This document shows positions 43,589 through 52,283 of a stretch of DNA of 64,000 nt, piece after piece. The stretch's first letter is position 1, and every line of letters starts with the position of its first letter. Where the stretch lies: positions 1-64,000 of the forward strand of contig CALXSE010000005.1 in assembly GCA_944391085.1 (NCBI GenBank), written 5' to 3'. This DNA is from an uncultured Kiritimatiellota bacterium. Lineage in GTDB: Bacteria; Verrucomicrobiota; Kiritimatiellia; RFP12; DVOR01. Below the pieces are notes generated by a model. That model ran no database searches. It was not told the origin of the DNA and saw nothing but the letters and a program-made list of their open reading frames with translations. A program made the translations under genes and the position numbers.

Positions 43589-45023
43589 GTGGATGATCCG
43601 GGCCGAGGACGTGGCTTACCGCTATCCCTTCGCCGAGGCCCCCGCGCTGGAGGGCGTCTCCTTCCGTCTGCGGCGGGGCGAGGCCCTGCTCGTGACCGGC
43701 GCGAGCGGCTGCGGCAAATCGACCCTCCTGCGCCTGCTCAACGGCCTCATCCCCAACCACTACAAAGGCGCGCTCACCGGCCGCCTCACCGTCGCCGGCG
43801 AGCGCCTCCCCGTGCCGATGGAGGCGCTGGCCAAGCGCGTCGGGACCGTCCTCCAGAACCCCGACGAACAGTTCTTCGCCACCACCGTGGAGGAGGAGGT
43901 CGCCCTCACGCTCGAATGGCAATGCCGCCCGCGCGAGGAGATCCGCCGCCGGGTGGATGGCGCCCTGCGCGTCCTCGACCTCACCGACCTGGCCCGCCGC
44001 TCCGTCTTCACCCTCTCCTCCGGCGAGAAGCAAAAGACCACCCTCGCGGCCATCCTCGCCGCCGAGGCCGACCTGGTGGTGATGGACGAGCCGACGGCCA
44101 ACCTCTCCCCCGAGGCCACCGAGGCGCTCGCCCGGCTCGTCCTTCGCCTCAAGCGCCATGGCGTGACGCTCGTCATCGTCGACCACCGGCTCTACTGGCT
44201 CCGCGGCGTCCTCGACCGCCTCCTCGTGCTCGAGCGCGGCCGCGCCGTCTTCGCCGCCGAGCGGATGCCCGGCGGCGAGGACCCGCTCGACCTCCTCGCC
44301 GCCCAGCCGCGCGTCGCCGAATGGGGCCTCCGCCGCGTGGACGTCTCCCGCCCCGACCTGCCGCCCGCCGACACCTTCGGCGCGCCCGCCGTCGAAATCC
44401 GCAGCCTCACCTTCCGCCACTCCAAGAAGTCCCGCCTCATCTTCGACGGCTTCTCCGCCAACGTCCCGCGCGGCGCCGTCACCGCCATCGTCGGCGCCAA
44501 CGGCGCGGGCAAGACGACCCTTGCGCGCCTCCTTTGCGGCCTGGCCAAGCCCCAGGCCGGCGAGATCCTCCACGAGGGGCGCGCCCTCCGCCGCCGCGAC
44601 GTCCGCGCGCACGCCGCCTTCGTCATGCAGCAGATGGACATCCAGCTCTTCATGCGCACCGTCCGCGAGGAACTGCTCTTCTCCGCGCCGCGCACGGTGC
44701 CCCGCGCCGACCGCGAGGCCGAGGCCGACCGCCTGCTGGGTGTCTTCGGGCTGGCGCATTTGGCCGGGCGCCACCCGCAATCCCTCTCCGGCGGCGAGAA
44801 GCAGCGCCTCGTCGTCGCCTGCGCGCTGATGAAGCGCCCCGCGCTACTGATCCTGGACGAACCCACCAGCGGGCTCGACGGCCGCAACATGCGCGTCATC
44901 GCCGCGCAGCTGGCGCAGTTCGCCCTCGACGGCGGCGCGGCCCTGCTCATCACCCACGACCTTGAACTGTTGGAACTGGTGGCCCAGTGCCAACTCCGCA
45001 TCGAAAGGAACGAAACCCCATGA
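43581..45023 (+). CDS. ECF transporter ATPase with two fused ABC domains
   Basis: 480 residues. Domain 1: Walker A GASGCGKST at 40-48, Q-loop VLQNPDEQFF, signature LSSGEKQK, Walker B LVVMDEPTANL, switch IVDHR. Domain 2: Walker A GANGAGKTT near 305-313, MQQMDIQLF, LSGGEKQRL, LLILDEPTSGLD, ITHDL. Both sites look competent. In most group II ECF systems the two ATPases are separate (EcfA and EcfA'); here they are one chain, so this is a dedicated rather than shared module. Confidence 0.92.
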   Translation: MSEWMIRAEDVAYRYPFAEAPALEGVSFRLRRGEALLVTGASGCGKSTLLRLLNGLIPNHYKGALTGRLTVAGERLPVPMEALAKRVGTVLQNPDEQFFATTVEEEVALTLEWQCRPREEIRRRVDGALRVLDLTDLARRSVFTLSSGEKQKTTLAAILAAEADLVVMDEPTANLSPEATEALARLVLRLKRHGVTLVIVDHRLYWLRGVLDRLLVLERGRAVFAAERMPGGEDPLDLLAAQPRVAEWGLRRVDVSRPDLPPADTFGAPAVEIRSLTFRHSKKSRLIFDGFSANVPRGAVTAIVGANGAGKTTLARLLCGLAKPQAGEILHEGRALRRRDVRAHAAFVMQQMDIQLFMRTVREELLFSAPRTVPRADREAEADRLLGVFGLAHLAGRHPQSLSGGEKQRLVVACALMKRPALLILDEPTSGLDGRNMRVIAAQLAQFALDGGAALLITHDLELLELVAQCQLRIERNETP

Positions 45024-45529
45024 AAACGCTCGTCGTCTACTCCACCGCCACCGGCAACACCCGCAAGGTCGCCGAGGCCATCGCCGCCGCCCTCCCCGGC
45101 GCCGAACTCCACGACGTCAAGACCGCGCCCGCGCCCGACGCCTACGACTTCGTCGCCATGGGCTTCTGGGTCGACAAGGGCGGCCCCAACAAAGAGGCCG
45201 CCGACTACATGAAGACCATCCGCGGCAAGAAGGTCTTCACCTTCTTCACCCTCGGCGCCAACCCCGACTCCATGCACGCCCGCACCTGCGCCGAGGCCGC
45301 CCCCAAGGCCTACGGCGAGGGCACCGAGCAGGTCGCCGCCTTCTGGTGCCAGGGCGCCATCGCCCCCAATCTCATCGAATGGATGCGCAAGATGCCCGCC
45401 GGCAACCCCCACGCCCCGACCCCGGAGGCCGAGGCCCGCTGGGCCGAGGCCGCCAAGCATCCCGACGAAACCGATCTCCAGCACGCCGCGCAGGCCGCCG
45501 CCGAGGCGCTCGCCAAGGCCCAGGCCTGA
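45020..45529 (+). CDS. Flavodoxin (BilS/HmuF-like)
   Basis: 169 residues from ATG 45020, overlapping the ATPase stop (ATGA) with AAAGGA upstream. The FMN phosphate loop is STATGNTRKVA (residues 8-18); the segment VAMGFWVDKGGPN and KVFTFFTLGANPDSMHA are typical of the short flavodoxin family found beside anaerobic heme or bilin reductases. It likely supplies electrons to the radical SAM enzyme at the start of the operon. A His/Glu/Ala-rich C-terminal tail of about 30 residues is unusual. Confidence 0.85.
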   Translation: MKTLVVYSTATGNTRKVAEAIAAALPGAELHDVKTAPAPDAYDFVAMGFWVDKGGPNKEAADYMKTIRGKKVFTFFTLGANPDSMHARTCAEAAPKAYGEGTEQVAAFWCQGAIAPNLIEWMRKMPAGNPHAPTPEAEARWAEAAKHPDETDLQHAAQAAAEALAKAQA

Positions 45530-45566
45530 GTTCACACACACACACCAACAAAAGGAAACATCCGCC

Positions 45567-46751
45567 ATGGACACACACCTCAGACACACCAAACGCCACG
45601 CGGGCTTCACGCTCGTCGAGCTCCTCGTGGTCGTCGCCATCATCGCCGTCATCGGCGCCGGCGTCGCGGTCACCTACCGCAACCTCGACGACAAGGCGCA
45701 GACCGCGATGGAAATCAGCGACTGTTCCATCCTCAAGAAGGTCATCGCCCAGTGGAGCGCCATCAACGACGGGAAGATCCCGGACGGCCTCGACTCCCTC
45801 GTCTCCACCGAAGGCGAACTCTATTCCACGATGCCCGAGCTCGGGATGAACGAGGACGTCCCCTCCGACACCAGCATGGGCGTGAATGGCCCGCTCGGCT
45901 ACACCCTCGCCGTCCGCACGGCCCCGGATGTCGTCCTCACCAATCTGGCCGCCGCCGGCCTTACGCACGTCTACCGCCACTTGGTTGGCGAGGACAATGT
46001 GAACGGCAATGCCAATGATTCCACTTGGGAGGCCGGCGAAACCACAATGACCCTGCCTCCCATGATGGGTGGCGGCTCCGTTACGATGACCTCCGGTCAG
46101 GTCGACACCTCCCGCACGCTCTACACCCTCACCAGGGGCGGCGACAGCACGATGGAGACCGCCCAGGCGCTCGTGGACGACTCCGGCCCCGCCGACCCCT
46201 CCGCCTGGCCCGTCGATGGCTACCTCGCCGCCGACGGCGTCACCTACGCCAACCAGAGCGACTTCGTCCAAGCCAAGCAGGAGGCCCAAGAGGTGCTCGA
46301 CGCCCCCGTCACCGACCGCCTCGCCTTCGTCTGGTCGGGCAGCGGCGCCAACCAGGACGGCGTGCCCATGCCCATGAACATGTCCGAGGAAATCATGACC
46401 AACTGCGGGTATACGGCCGCCGACGTGGCTAACCCCGAGGAAAGGGTTTCCGACGAGATCGCCGCCGGCAAGAAGTGCTACCTTGTGGTGATGGGCCTGG
46501 GCCGTTTCGCCTCCATCTACGACGCCAAGTCCATCCGCGTGGATGCCCCCGCCTACGGCAAGCGCAACGGCCAGAGCAAGGCCTACTACAACCGTTACCT
46601 CGCCGTCATCAGCGTGCCGTTGGAGGAATACGACTCCATGACCGGCTCGTCCGTCCTCCCCTCCGTCGTCGACGTCCTCACGCCGCAGGGTTACTCCGTC
46701 TCCGCCCTTCGCGACAAGTATATTGCCGACGAGGAGCGCGTCAAGGATTGA
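45567..46751 (+). CDS. Type IV pilin-like/pseudopilin protein, large
   Basis: 394 residues. The prepilin motif G-FTLVELLVVVAIIAVIGA follows a 12-residue basic leader, cleaved after the Gly before F. The globular part of about 350 residues is much larger than typical pilins and acidic, with no match I recognise; Met- and Gly-rich patch TMTLPPMMGGGSVTMTSG near 160. AAAGGA is ten bases upstream, after a (CA)7 run at 45533-45546. It is the first gene of the pilus/secretion operon and possibly its main or tip subunit. Confidence 0.85.
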   Translation: MDTHLRHTKRHAGFTLVELLVVVAIIAVIGAGVAVTYRNLDDKAQTAMEISDCSILKKVIAQWSAINDGKIPDGLDSLVSTEGELYSTMPELGMNEDVPSDTSMGVNGPLGYTLAVRTAPDVVLTNLAAAGLTHVYRHLVGEDNVNGNANDSTWEAGETTMTLPPMMGGGSVTMTSGQVDTSRTLYTLTRGGDSTMETAQALVDDSGPADPSAWPVDGYLAADGVTYANQSDFVQAKQEAQEVLDAPVTDRLAFVWSGSGANQDGVPMPMNMSEEIMTNCGYTAADVANPEERVSDEIAAGKKCYLVVMGLGRFASIYDAKSIRVDAPAYGKRNGQSKAYYNRYLAVISVPLEEYDSMTGSSVLPSVVDVLTPQGYSVSALRDKYIADEERVKD

Positions 46752-46766
46752 ACCCGCGCCGCACGT

Positions 46767-46817
46767 CCCGGGCAGGCCCCCCGTTTGGGCCCTGCCCGGG
46801 GCCCAGGCCCCAAACGG
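46767..46817 (+). other. Predicted H-type RNA pseudoknot between pilin genes
   Basis: Stem 1: CCCGGGCAGG (46767-46776) with CCTGCCCGGG (46791-46800), perfect 10 bp. Its 14-base loop contains CCGTTTGGG (46781-46789), which pairs perfectly with CCCAAACGG (46809-46817) downstream. Loops are 4, 1 and 8 bases, sterically possible for a pseudoknot; the stems can also form as alternatives. There is no U-tract, so it is not a simple terminator. Confidence 0.6.
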
Positions 46818-46887
46818 CTGAAGGCGAGGGGAACCCAGGCCGCCAGGCCTCCGAACACGCTCCCGAGTGAACAGAAAGCAAGACCCG

Positions 46888-47730
46888 ATGACCACGCCCA
46901 CGTCCAATCGCCGCGGCTTTACCTTGGTGGAATTGTTGGTTGTGATCGCCATCGTGGCGGTGGTGGGGGCGGGCGTGACCGTCACCTATGGGCGCGGCGT
47001 CGTCGTCCAGGCCAGACGCCAGATGACCTTGGCCGAGATGGGCCGCATCCGCGACGCCTTCGCCCGCTTCCACGCCGACAACGCCCCCCGCCTCCTGGCC
47101 GGGCTCCACGCCCCCGACGACGGCGAGATCTTCCCTTCGTCGGACTTCGTCGCCACCTTCCGCGGCGACGCCCCGGGCGCGGGCGACCGCACCTACGGCA
47201 TGCTCGAGTTCTACGAGCGCTACGGTCTCTGGCCGCTCCTCCAGCCCTCCGTCGCCGAGGACGGCGAGCGGCTGGAAGACGCCGACTTCGTCGTCTTCGG
47301 CGACCCCGACCCCCTCACCGGCGAGGGCTGGCAGGGCCCCTACGCCGACGCCCCCAGCCGCGTGGCCTGCGTGGTCGACGGCGCCTACGGCACGCTCGTT
47401 CCCGCCGGGGAAAACCCGCGCGACCCCGTCTTCCCCCAGATTGCCACCCGTTGGGACGGCCTCTATCGCGTCCTCTACCTCGAGCACTGCGAGGACGAGG
47501 CCGACCCCGCCCAGCCCATCTACCGCCGACTCTTCCTCGTCTGCGCCGAAAACCCCGGGGATTGGGACGACTTCGACGACGAGGAGCTCGGCGCCCTCAC
47601 CGGCAACCGCCGCCTCGGCGCCGACTCCGGCCCCCTCGACCTCGCCACCGGCGCGCTCCGCCCGCGCGACGACGCCCGCGGCCTGACCTTCGTGGAGCTG
47701 CTCAACCTCGACATCTGGAGGACGCCATGA
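46888..47730 (+). CDS. Pseudopilin 2
   Basis: 280 residues from ATG 46888 (GTG 46867 is an alternative). Leader TTPTSNRRG then FTLVELLVVIAIVAVVGAG. The mature part shows repeated GW-GPY-like features of T2SS pseudopilins: GEGWQGPYADAPSRVACVVD (the D-x-W-G-P-Y analogue) and YRRLFLVCAENPGDWDDFDD. An acidic Asp-rich C-terminal half may bind calcium. Its stop overlaps the next ATG (ATGA). Confidence 0.85.
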   Translation: MTTPTSNRRGFTLVELLVVIAIVAVVGAGVTVTYGRGVVVQARRQMTLAEMGRIRDAFARFHADNAPRLLAGLHAPDDGEIFPSSDFVATFRGDAPGAGDRTYGMLEFYERYGLWPLLQPSVAEDGERLEDADFVVFGDPDPLTGEGWQGPYADAPSRVACVVDGAYGTLVPAGENPRDPVFPQIATRWDGLYRVLYLEHCEDEADPAQPIYRRLFLVCAENPGDWDDFDDEELGALTGNRRLGADSGPLDLATGALRPRDDARGLTFVELLNLDIWRTP

Positions 47731-48713
47731 CGCGCCGTGGCATGACGCTCGTCGAGCTGCTCGTCGTCCTCGCCATCCTGGCGGGGCTGACGGCGGCGGT
47801 GACGGTCGGCGCGGCGGCGACCCGGGAGAAGGCGCGTTACGACCGCACCGCGCGCGACGCCGCGGCGATGGCCGAGGCGCTCACCCGCGCCGACGGCCTC
47901 TCGCTCGTCTCCGATCTCGGCCTCGCGCTGGATTCCGCCGAGGCGCTCTGCCTGCTCTTCGGCGCGCGCCTGCCTGCCGAGACCGTGACGCCGGACCCGG
48001 GGAACCCCGGCGAGACCGTCGCCTCCGTCGCCGTCCTCGATATCCCCGCGTGGGCCCTCCGCTCCGCGCCGCTCATCCCCGCCGCGACCGAGCCGCAGTA
48101 CGACGCTGCCGAGGTCGCCGCCGTCGCGGCCATCACCAACCGTTTCGCCGCCGTCACCCTCGGCGCGGGCTGGCGCGGGCCCTACTGCGTCGGCGACGCC
48201 CTGGCCGCCGACGATTCCGACCCGGACAACCCCATCCCGTATGTCGTCGACGGCTTCGGCGGGCCGTGGGAGTTCGACGGTGAGACGCTCGTCTCCCGCG
48301 GCCGCGACCGCATGGACGACGTGTTCCGCCCCGACGCCGCGTCCATCGACTGGCGCGACCGCGACCGTACGTTCGCCGTGCCCGCGCCCGCGCCCACCCT
48401 TTCGCTCACCGTCGAGGCCGAGGGCGGCGCCGCCATCCAGCGGCTGCACGCCTTCGTCCATCAGCCGGCGCTGACGGTGGGCGCGACTTCGGCCTCGGTG
48501 GGGCTGGCCTGCCGTTATTACCGCTTCGAGAACGCCGATTCCGTGCTCCTCTCCGAGGGGCTCACGCTGGGCGAGCGGGCCGTCTTTGTCCTGGCCGAGA
48601 CCGCCTCCGGCGCGCAGTCGGCCCCCGCGCGGCGCGTGCTTCTCCGCCCCGGCGCCAACAGTGTCAATCTCAGTCTCCACCCCGCCACCGCCTATCCTGT
48701 CCTTTCCCCATGA
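47727..48713 (+). CDS. Pseudopilin 3
   Basis: 328 residues. A very short leader (MTRRG) precedes MTLVELLVVLAILAGLTAAV, with Glu5 of the mature protein present. GAGWRGPYCVGDALAADDSD and VVDGFGGPWEFDG echo the GWxGPY and DxFGxPW motifs of the previous pseudopilin and of GspG/H. The C-terminal 100 residues look like an added beta-sandwich (TLSLTVEAEGGAAIQRLHAF to the end). It is coupled at both ends (ATGA upstream; next gene starts 4 bp before its stop). Confidence 0.85.
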   Translation: MTRRGMTLVELLVVLAILAGLTAAVTVGAAATREKARYDRTARDAAAMAEALTRADGLSLVSDLGLALDSAEALCLLFGARLPAETVTPDPGNPGETVASVAVLDIPAWALRSAPLIPAATEPQYDAAEVAAVAAITNRFAAVTLGAGWRGPYCVGDALAADDSDPDNPIPYVVDGFGGPWEFDGETLVSRGRDRMDDVFRPDAASIDWRDRDRTFAVPAPAPTLSLTVEAEGGAAIQRLHAFVHQPALTVGATSASVGLACRYYRFENADSVLLSEGLTLGERAVFVLAETASGAQSAPARRVLLRPGANSVNLSLHPATAYPVLSP

Positions 48714-50044
48714 AACCCAAACGCTCCAGCCTCCCGGCAATCCTGATCCACGACGGCGCGCGTTGGCACCTGGCCGGCCGAGCGCCGCAGGCCGGCGCGC
48801 CAGACGCCCCGCCCCGTACCTGGCTCGACGCACTCGCGCAGACCCATGCCGCCGTGCGCTTTCTCCTGGACGGCGAGGTCGCCCGACTGGAGCTGGCCTT
48901 GCCGCCGCGTACCGCGTGGGCCGAGGCTCAGGCGCTCGTCGCGCAGGAAATCGCCGACCAAACGGGCGCCGATCCCGCCTCGCTCATCCCTGCCGGCCAA
49001 CCCTATGGCGCGGGGCGCGAGGTCGCCCTGCTTGCCGTGCCGTTCCCCTCCGACAGGCTTGCCTCCCTGCGCGCCGCCGCCGAGGCCGCCGGTTTGCGTT
49101 TCGCCGGCGCGGCTTCCCTCTCCCTGGCCATCGCGGCGGTTTGGCGTGGGCAGGGTGGGAATCGGCGGGAGGCGCTCCTTGTGGTGGGGGCGGGGCAGAC
49201 CGTGGTGGCGCCGCCCGCGCCGTCCGTGCCCTTTCCCGTGTCCGCCGGTCTGCGCCACGCGGCCATGGGCGCGTCGGTCTGGCTGGAACGCTTCACCCAG
49301 GGCGCGCGGATTCTTGGCGCCGAGGCGGCCTTGCGCGTGGTCGCCTTGGGCGAGGCGGGGGGCGGTCTGGCCGAGACGCTTCGTGAGGCCGGCGGCTTTC
49401 CCGACGTGCGCGCCCTTGATGCGGAGGCGTGTTTGGCAGAGGCCGCCTCGCTTGTGGCCGGGGTGCGCCCGAACCGCTTGGGCGTGGCCGTCCCGGTGGT
49501 CAACCCGTGGGAACCGCGCAAACGTTTCTCGAATGCCTGGATCGTCGCGCCCTGTCTGCTGATTTTGGCCCTGCCCTTTCTCTACTCGGGGGGCGCACGC
49601 CTGGGGCTGCGCGCAGACGAGCGGCGTTACCGGGCCGAGGCCGCGCGGTATCTGCCGCTGGAACGGGCCACCGAGGCCGCGCGAAGGCGGAGGGACGCCG
49701 CCCAACGCGCCCTCGACGCCGAATCCGCCGCACAGCGGGCGTTGGCGGAGCGTCGTAGACCCCTGGCGGCCTTCGTGCAGGTGGCCTATTTCTTTTGCAA
49801 ACATGCCGGGGCGACGGTCGTGCTCGATGGCCTCACGGAGCGGGATGGGGTCGTCTCCGTCGCCGGTTCCTACGTGGACGACGAGGAGGGGCTGCGTCTG
49901 CGCGAGGCGCTCACCGCCTTTGCCGAGGCCGAGGGGCTGCGCCTCGTCGACGCCAGAGACGAGGCCGGCGTGGATGGCGAGGGGCTCCCCCTCACGCGTT
50001 TTGTTTATACCATCGACTGTACCCGCATGGGAGGCGCGCAATGA
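48710..50044 (+). CDS. GspL/PilM-PilN-like assembly platform protein
   Basis: 444 residues. The N-terminal 250 residues have the actin-like PilM/GspL look (LAIAAVWR, EALLVVGAGQTVVAPPAP), followed by one helix (about 270-287, WIVAPCLLILALPFLYSGG), a coiled coil (RYRAEAARYLPLERATEAAR) and a ferredoxin-like periplasmic domain (LDGLTERDGVVSVAGSY). This is the GspL arrangement, equal to PilM+PilN in one chain. It recruits the assembly ATPase to the inner membrane. Confidence 0.75.
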   Translation: MKPKRSSLPAILIHDGARWHLAGRAPQAGAPDAPPRTWLDALAQTHAAVRFLLDGEVARLELALPPRTAWAEAQALVAQEIADQTGADPASLIPAGQPYGAGREVALLAVPFPSDRLASLRAAAEAAGLRFAGAASLSLAIAAVWRGQGGNRREALLVVGAGQTVVAPPAPSVPFPVSAGLRHAAMGASVWLERFTQGARILGAEAALRVVALGEAGGGLAETLREAGGFPDVRALDAEACLAEAASLVAGVRPNRLGVAVPVVNPWEPRKRFSNAWIVAPCLLILALPFLYSGGARLGLRADERRYRAEAARYLPLERATEAARRRRDAAQRALDAESAAQRALAERRRPLAAFVQVAYFFCKHAGATVVLDGLTERDGVVSVAGSYVDDEEGLRLREALTAFAEAEGLRLVDARDEAGVDGEGLPLTRFVYTIDCTRMGGAQ

Positions 50045-50841
50045 GGGCGGACATCCTTTCCAAGACCAACAGCTGGCATTGGCTTGCCGCGGCCGTGACC
50101 GTGAGCGTGGCCGTCTCCGGCTTCCTTTGGCACCGCCAGGTCTCCGCCGTCCGTGCCGAGCGTGACCCCGCTTTGGCGCGCATGGCCCGTCATTTGGAGA
50201 CGCTCCGCGCCCTGCCGCCCGGCGGCCCCGAGGCGCTTGACCGCCAAGCCGCGGCCCTCGGGACCCGCCTGGCGGCGCTCCGGCAGGAGGTGGCGCAGGC
50301 CGGGTTCGCCCCCATCCCGGAGGGCGCGGAGAGCACGCTTGCCACGAAGAACGCCGTCGAGCGTGCCCTTGCCGCGCGGAATCTGCGCGTGCTGTCCTCC
50401 GCCTTTGCCGCGGTGGAGGAACCTGACTCACGCGGGAAGCCTGCCGAGCCTGCCCTTGCCGCCCAGTCCCTCACCGCCGACGCCTACGCCCGCGAGGTCC
50501 GGCGTGCCGCCGCCAAGATCCCGGACAAGATGCGGGCCGATTTCCTGCGCGACGCCCAGCGGAAGCTCGCCCAGCTCCGGGCCGCCGAGGCCCGCACGGC
50601 CAAACGTACGGACAAACGCGCCGCCGCCATGCCGGCCGTCGCCAAGGCCGCGCCCGCGCAGCTTCCTTTCCGGACGGAGGAGATGGCCTACGTGGCGGAG
50701 GGGGCGTTCCGCGACATGTTCCTCTTCTTCGTGGGCGAGACCTTCCGCAAGCCGTCTTATCACTTCAAGGACATCGCGGTGACGCGCCCCGCCGGGGGGG
50801 CGCTCCGCCTCACCTTCACCCTGCAGGCCAATTATCGATGA
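50041..50841 (+). CDS. GspM/PilO-like inner-membrane protein
   Basis: 266 residues. Short cytoplasmic start, a helix at about 12-30 (WHWLAAAVTVSVAVSGFLW), long charged coiled coil, then a C-terminal domain (TEEMAYVAEGAFRDMFLFFV, LRLTFTLQANYR) with PilO-like topology. It is identified mainly by position between the GspL-like and GspE genes, overlapping both by 4 bp. Sequence similarity to GspM/PilO is weak, as is usual for these proteins. Confidence 0.65.
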   Translation: MRADILSKTNSWHWLAAAVTVSVAVSGFLWHRQVSAVRAERDPALARMARHLETLRALPPGGPEALDRQAAALGTRLAALRQEVAQAGFAPIPEGAESTLATKNAVERALAARNLRVLSSAFAAVEEPDSRGKPAEPALAAQSLTADAYAREVRRAAAKIPDKMRADFLRDAQRKLAQLRAAEARTAKRTDKRAAAMPAVAKAAPAQLPFRTEEMAYVAEGAFRDMFLFFVGETFRKPSYHFKDIAVTRPAGGALRLTFTLQANYR

Positions 50842-52283
50842 ACATGGAGACGCTTGACGTTGCGCGGGTTCGCCCCCCGCAGGCCGTCCTGGCCCTGTTG
50901 CCGCCGAGGCTGGCGCGTGGGCTGGGCGCGCTTCCCGTGGCTGTGTCCCCGGACGGCGCGGTCACGGTGTGCGTGGCCGACGCCACGGATTTCGCGTTGC
51001 GCGACCGCGTGGAGCGGGCCTTGTCCGGCCGGGCCGTGCGTTTCGTGGAGCCTTGCGACCCTGCGGCCTTTGCCGCCGCCCTCCGCGAGAACTATCCCGA
51101 CGCCGCGCTCAACGGCACGCTTGACCGCCCGGAGGAGCTCTTCGCCTACATGCTCCGCCGCGCCCTCGCGCGGGGCGCCAGCGACATCCACGTCTCCCCG
51201 GACGAGCGCGGGGCCCGCATCCGCCTGCGCGTGGACGGGCGGTTGGTGACGGATCGCCGCGAGCCGCCCGAGGCCGCCGCCGAGTTCGTCTCCTACATCA
51301 AGGTGCTCGCCGGCCTGGACATCGCCGAACGCCGTGCCCCGCAGGACGGCAACATCGAGACGGCGCTCGATGGCGCGACCGTCGCCCTGCGCGTGGCCAC
51401 CGTCCCCACGCTTTACGGCGAGCACGTCACCCTTCGCCTCTTGAGCCAGAGCGCCCGCACCCGGCGGCTGGAGCGGCTGGAGGAGCTGGGGATGCGCCCG
51501 GAGGCCTTCGCCCTTTTCCGCAAGGCGTTGCGCGCGCCCAACGGCGTGATCATCATCTCGGGCCCCACCGGCAGCGGCAAGACGACCACCCTCTATGCCG
51601 CGCTCCGCGCCCTCGCCGCACCGGACGACCGCCATCTGGTGAGCATCGAGGATCCCGTGGAGAGGCCCGTCGCCGGGGTGACGCAAATCAAGGTGGATGG
51701 CCGCCAGGAGCGCGTCTCCTTCGCCAAGGCCCTGCGGAGCGTCCTCCGCCATGACCCGGACGTGGTGATGGTGGGCGAGATCCGCGACGGCGAGACGGCC
51801 GCGACCGCCCTGCGCTCCGCGCTTACCGGGCACCTCGTGCTCACCACCCTGCACACCAACAGCGCCCCCGCTATCCTCACCCGCCTGACCGACCTCGGCG
51901 TGCCGCCTTACCTCGTGGCTGGCACGCTCCGTCTGGCGATGGCCCAGCGCCTGGTGCGCCGACCCTGCCCCGAGTGCGTCGCCTGGCGCGCCGCCACCCC
52001 CGAGGAATGCGCCGCTTGCGGGTGGGACGCCACGCGCCCGCCGAACATCCCCCACGCCACGGGGTGCGCCTATTGCGGCGGCACGGGTTACGCCGGGCGC
52101 ACGGCCGTCTACGAAATGCTCCCGGTGGACGACGCGGCCCGCGCCGCGCTCCTGGGCGGCCGCCCGCCGACGATCGCCGACCCCGCGCTCACCCTCCGCG
52201 GGGACGGCCTGCGCAAGATTTTGGAGGGCGAGACGACGCTCGACGAGATCGCCGACGTCATCGACAACGAGCTGCTGTCGTGA
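50838..52283 (+). CDS. gspE: Assembly ATPase GspE/PilB
   Basis: 481 residues. Walker A GPTGSGKTT at about 242-250, Asp box HVSPDERGARIRLRVDGR, Walker B VVMVGEIRDGETA and His box LVLTTLHTNSA. A zinc-binding C-terminal module is present (CPEC, CAAC, CAYC). The N1 domain is short. It hexamerises at the inner membrane and powers pseudopilus extension. It overlaps the genes on both sides by 4 bp. Confidence 0.95.
   Translation: MNMETLDVARVRPPQAVLALLPPRLARGLGALPVAVSPDGAVTVCVADATDFALRDRVERALSGRAVRFVEPCDPAAFAAALRENYPDAALNGTLDRPEELFAYMLRRALARGASDIHVSPDERGARIRLRVDGRLVTDRREPPEAAAEFVSYIKVLAGLDIAERRAPQDGNIETALDGATVALRVATVPTLYGEHVTLRLLSQSARTRRLERLEELGMRPEAFALFRKALRAPNGVIIISGPTGSGKTTTLYAALRALAAPDDRHLVSIEDPVERPVAGVTQIKVDGRQERVSFAKALRSVLRHDPDVVMVGEIRDGETAATALRSALTGHLVLTTLHTNSAPAILTRLTDLGVPPYLVAGTLRLAMAQRLVRRPCPECVAWRAATPEECAACGWDATRPPNIPHATGCAYCGGTGYAGRTAVYEMLPVDDAARAALLGGRPPTIADPALTLRGDGLRKILEGETTLDEIADVIDNELLS

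Noticed and set aside
45533-45546. (CA)7 run before the first pilin as a phase-variation tract
   Set aside because: Seven dinucleotide units outside the coding region and outside any clear promoter spacer are too few and too badly placed to claim switching.
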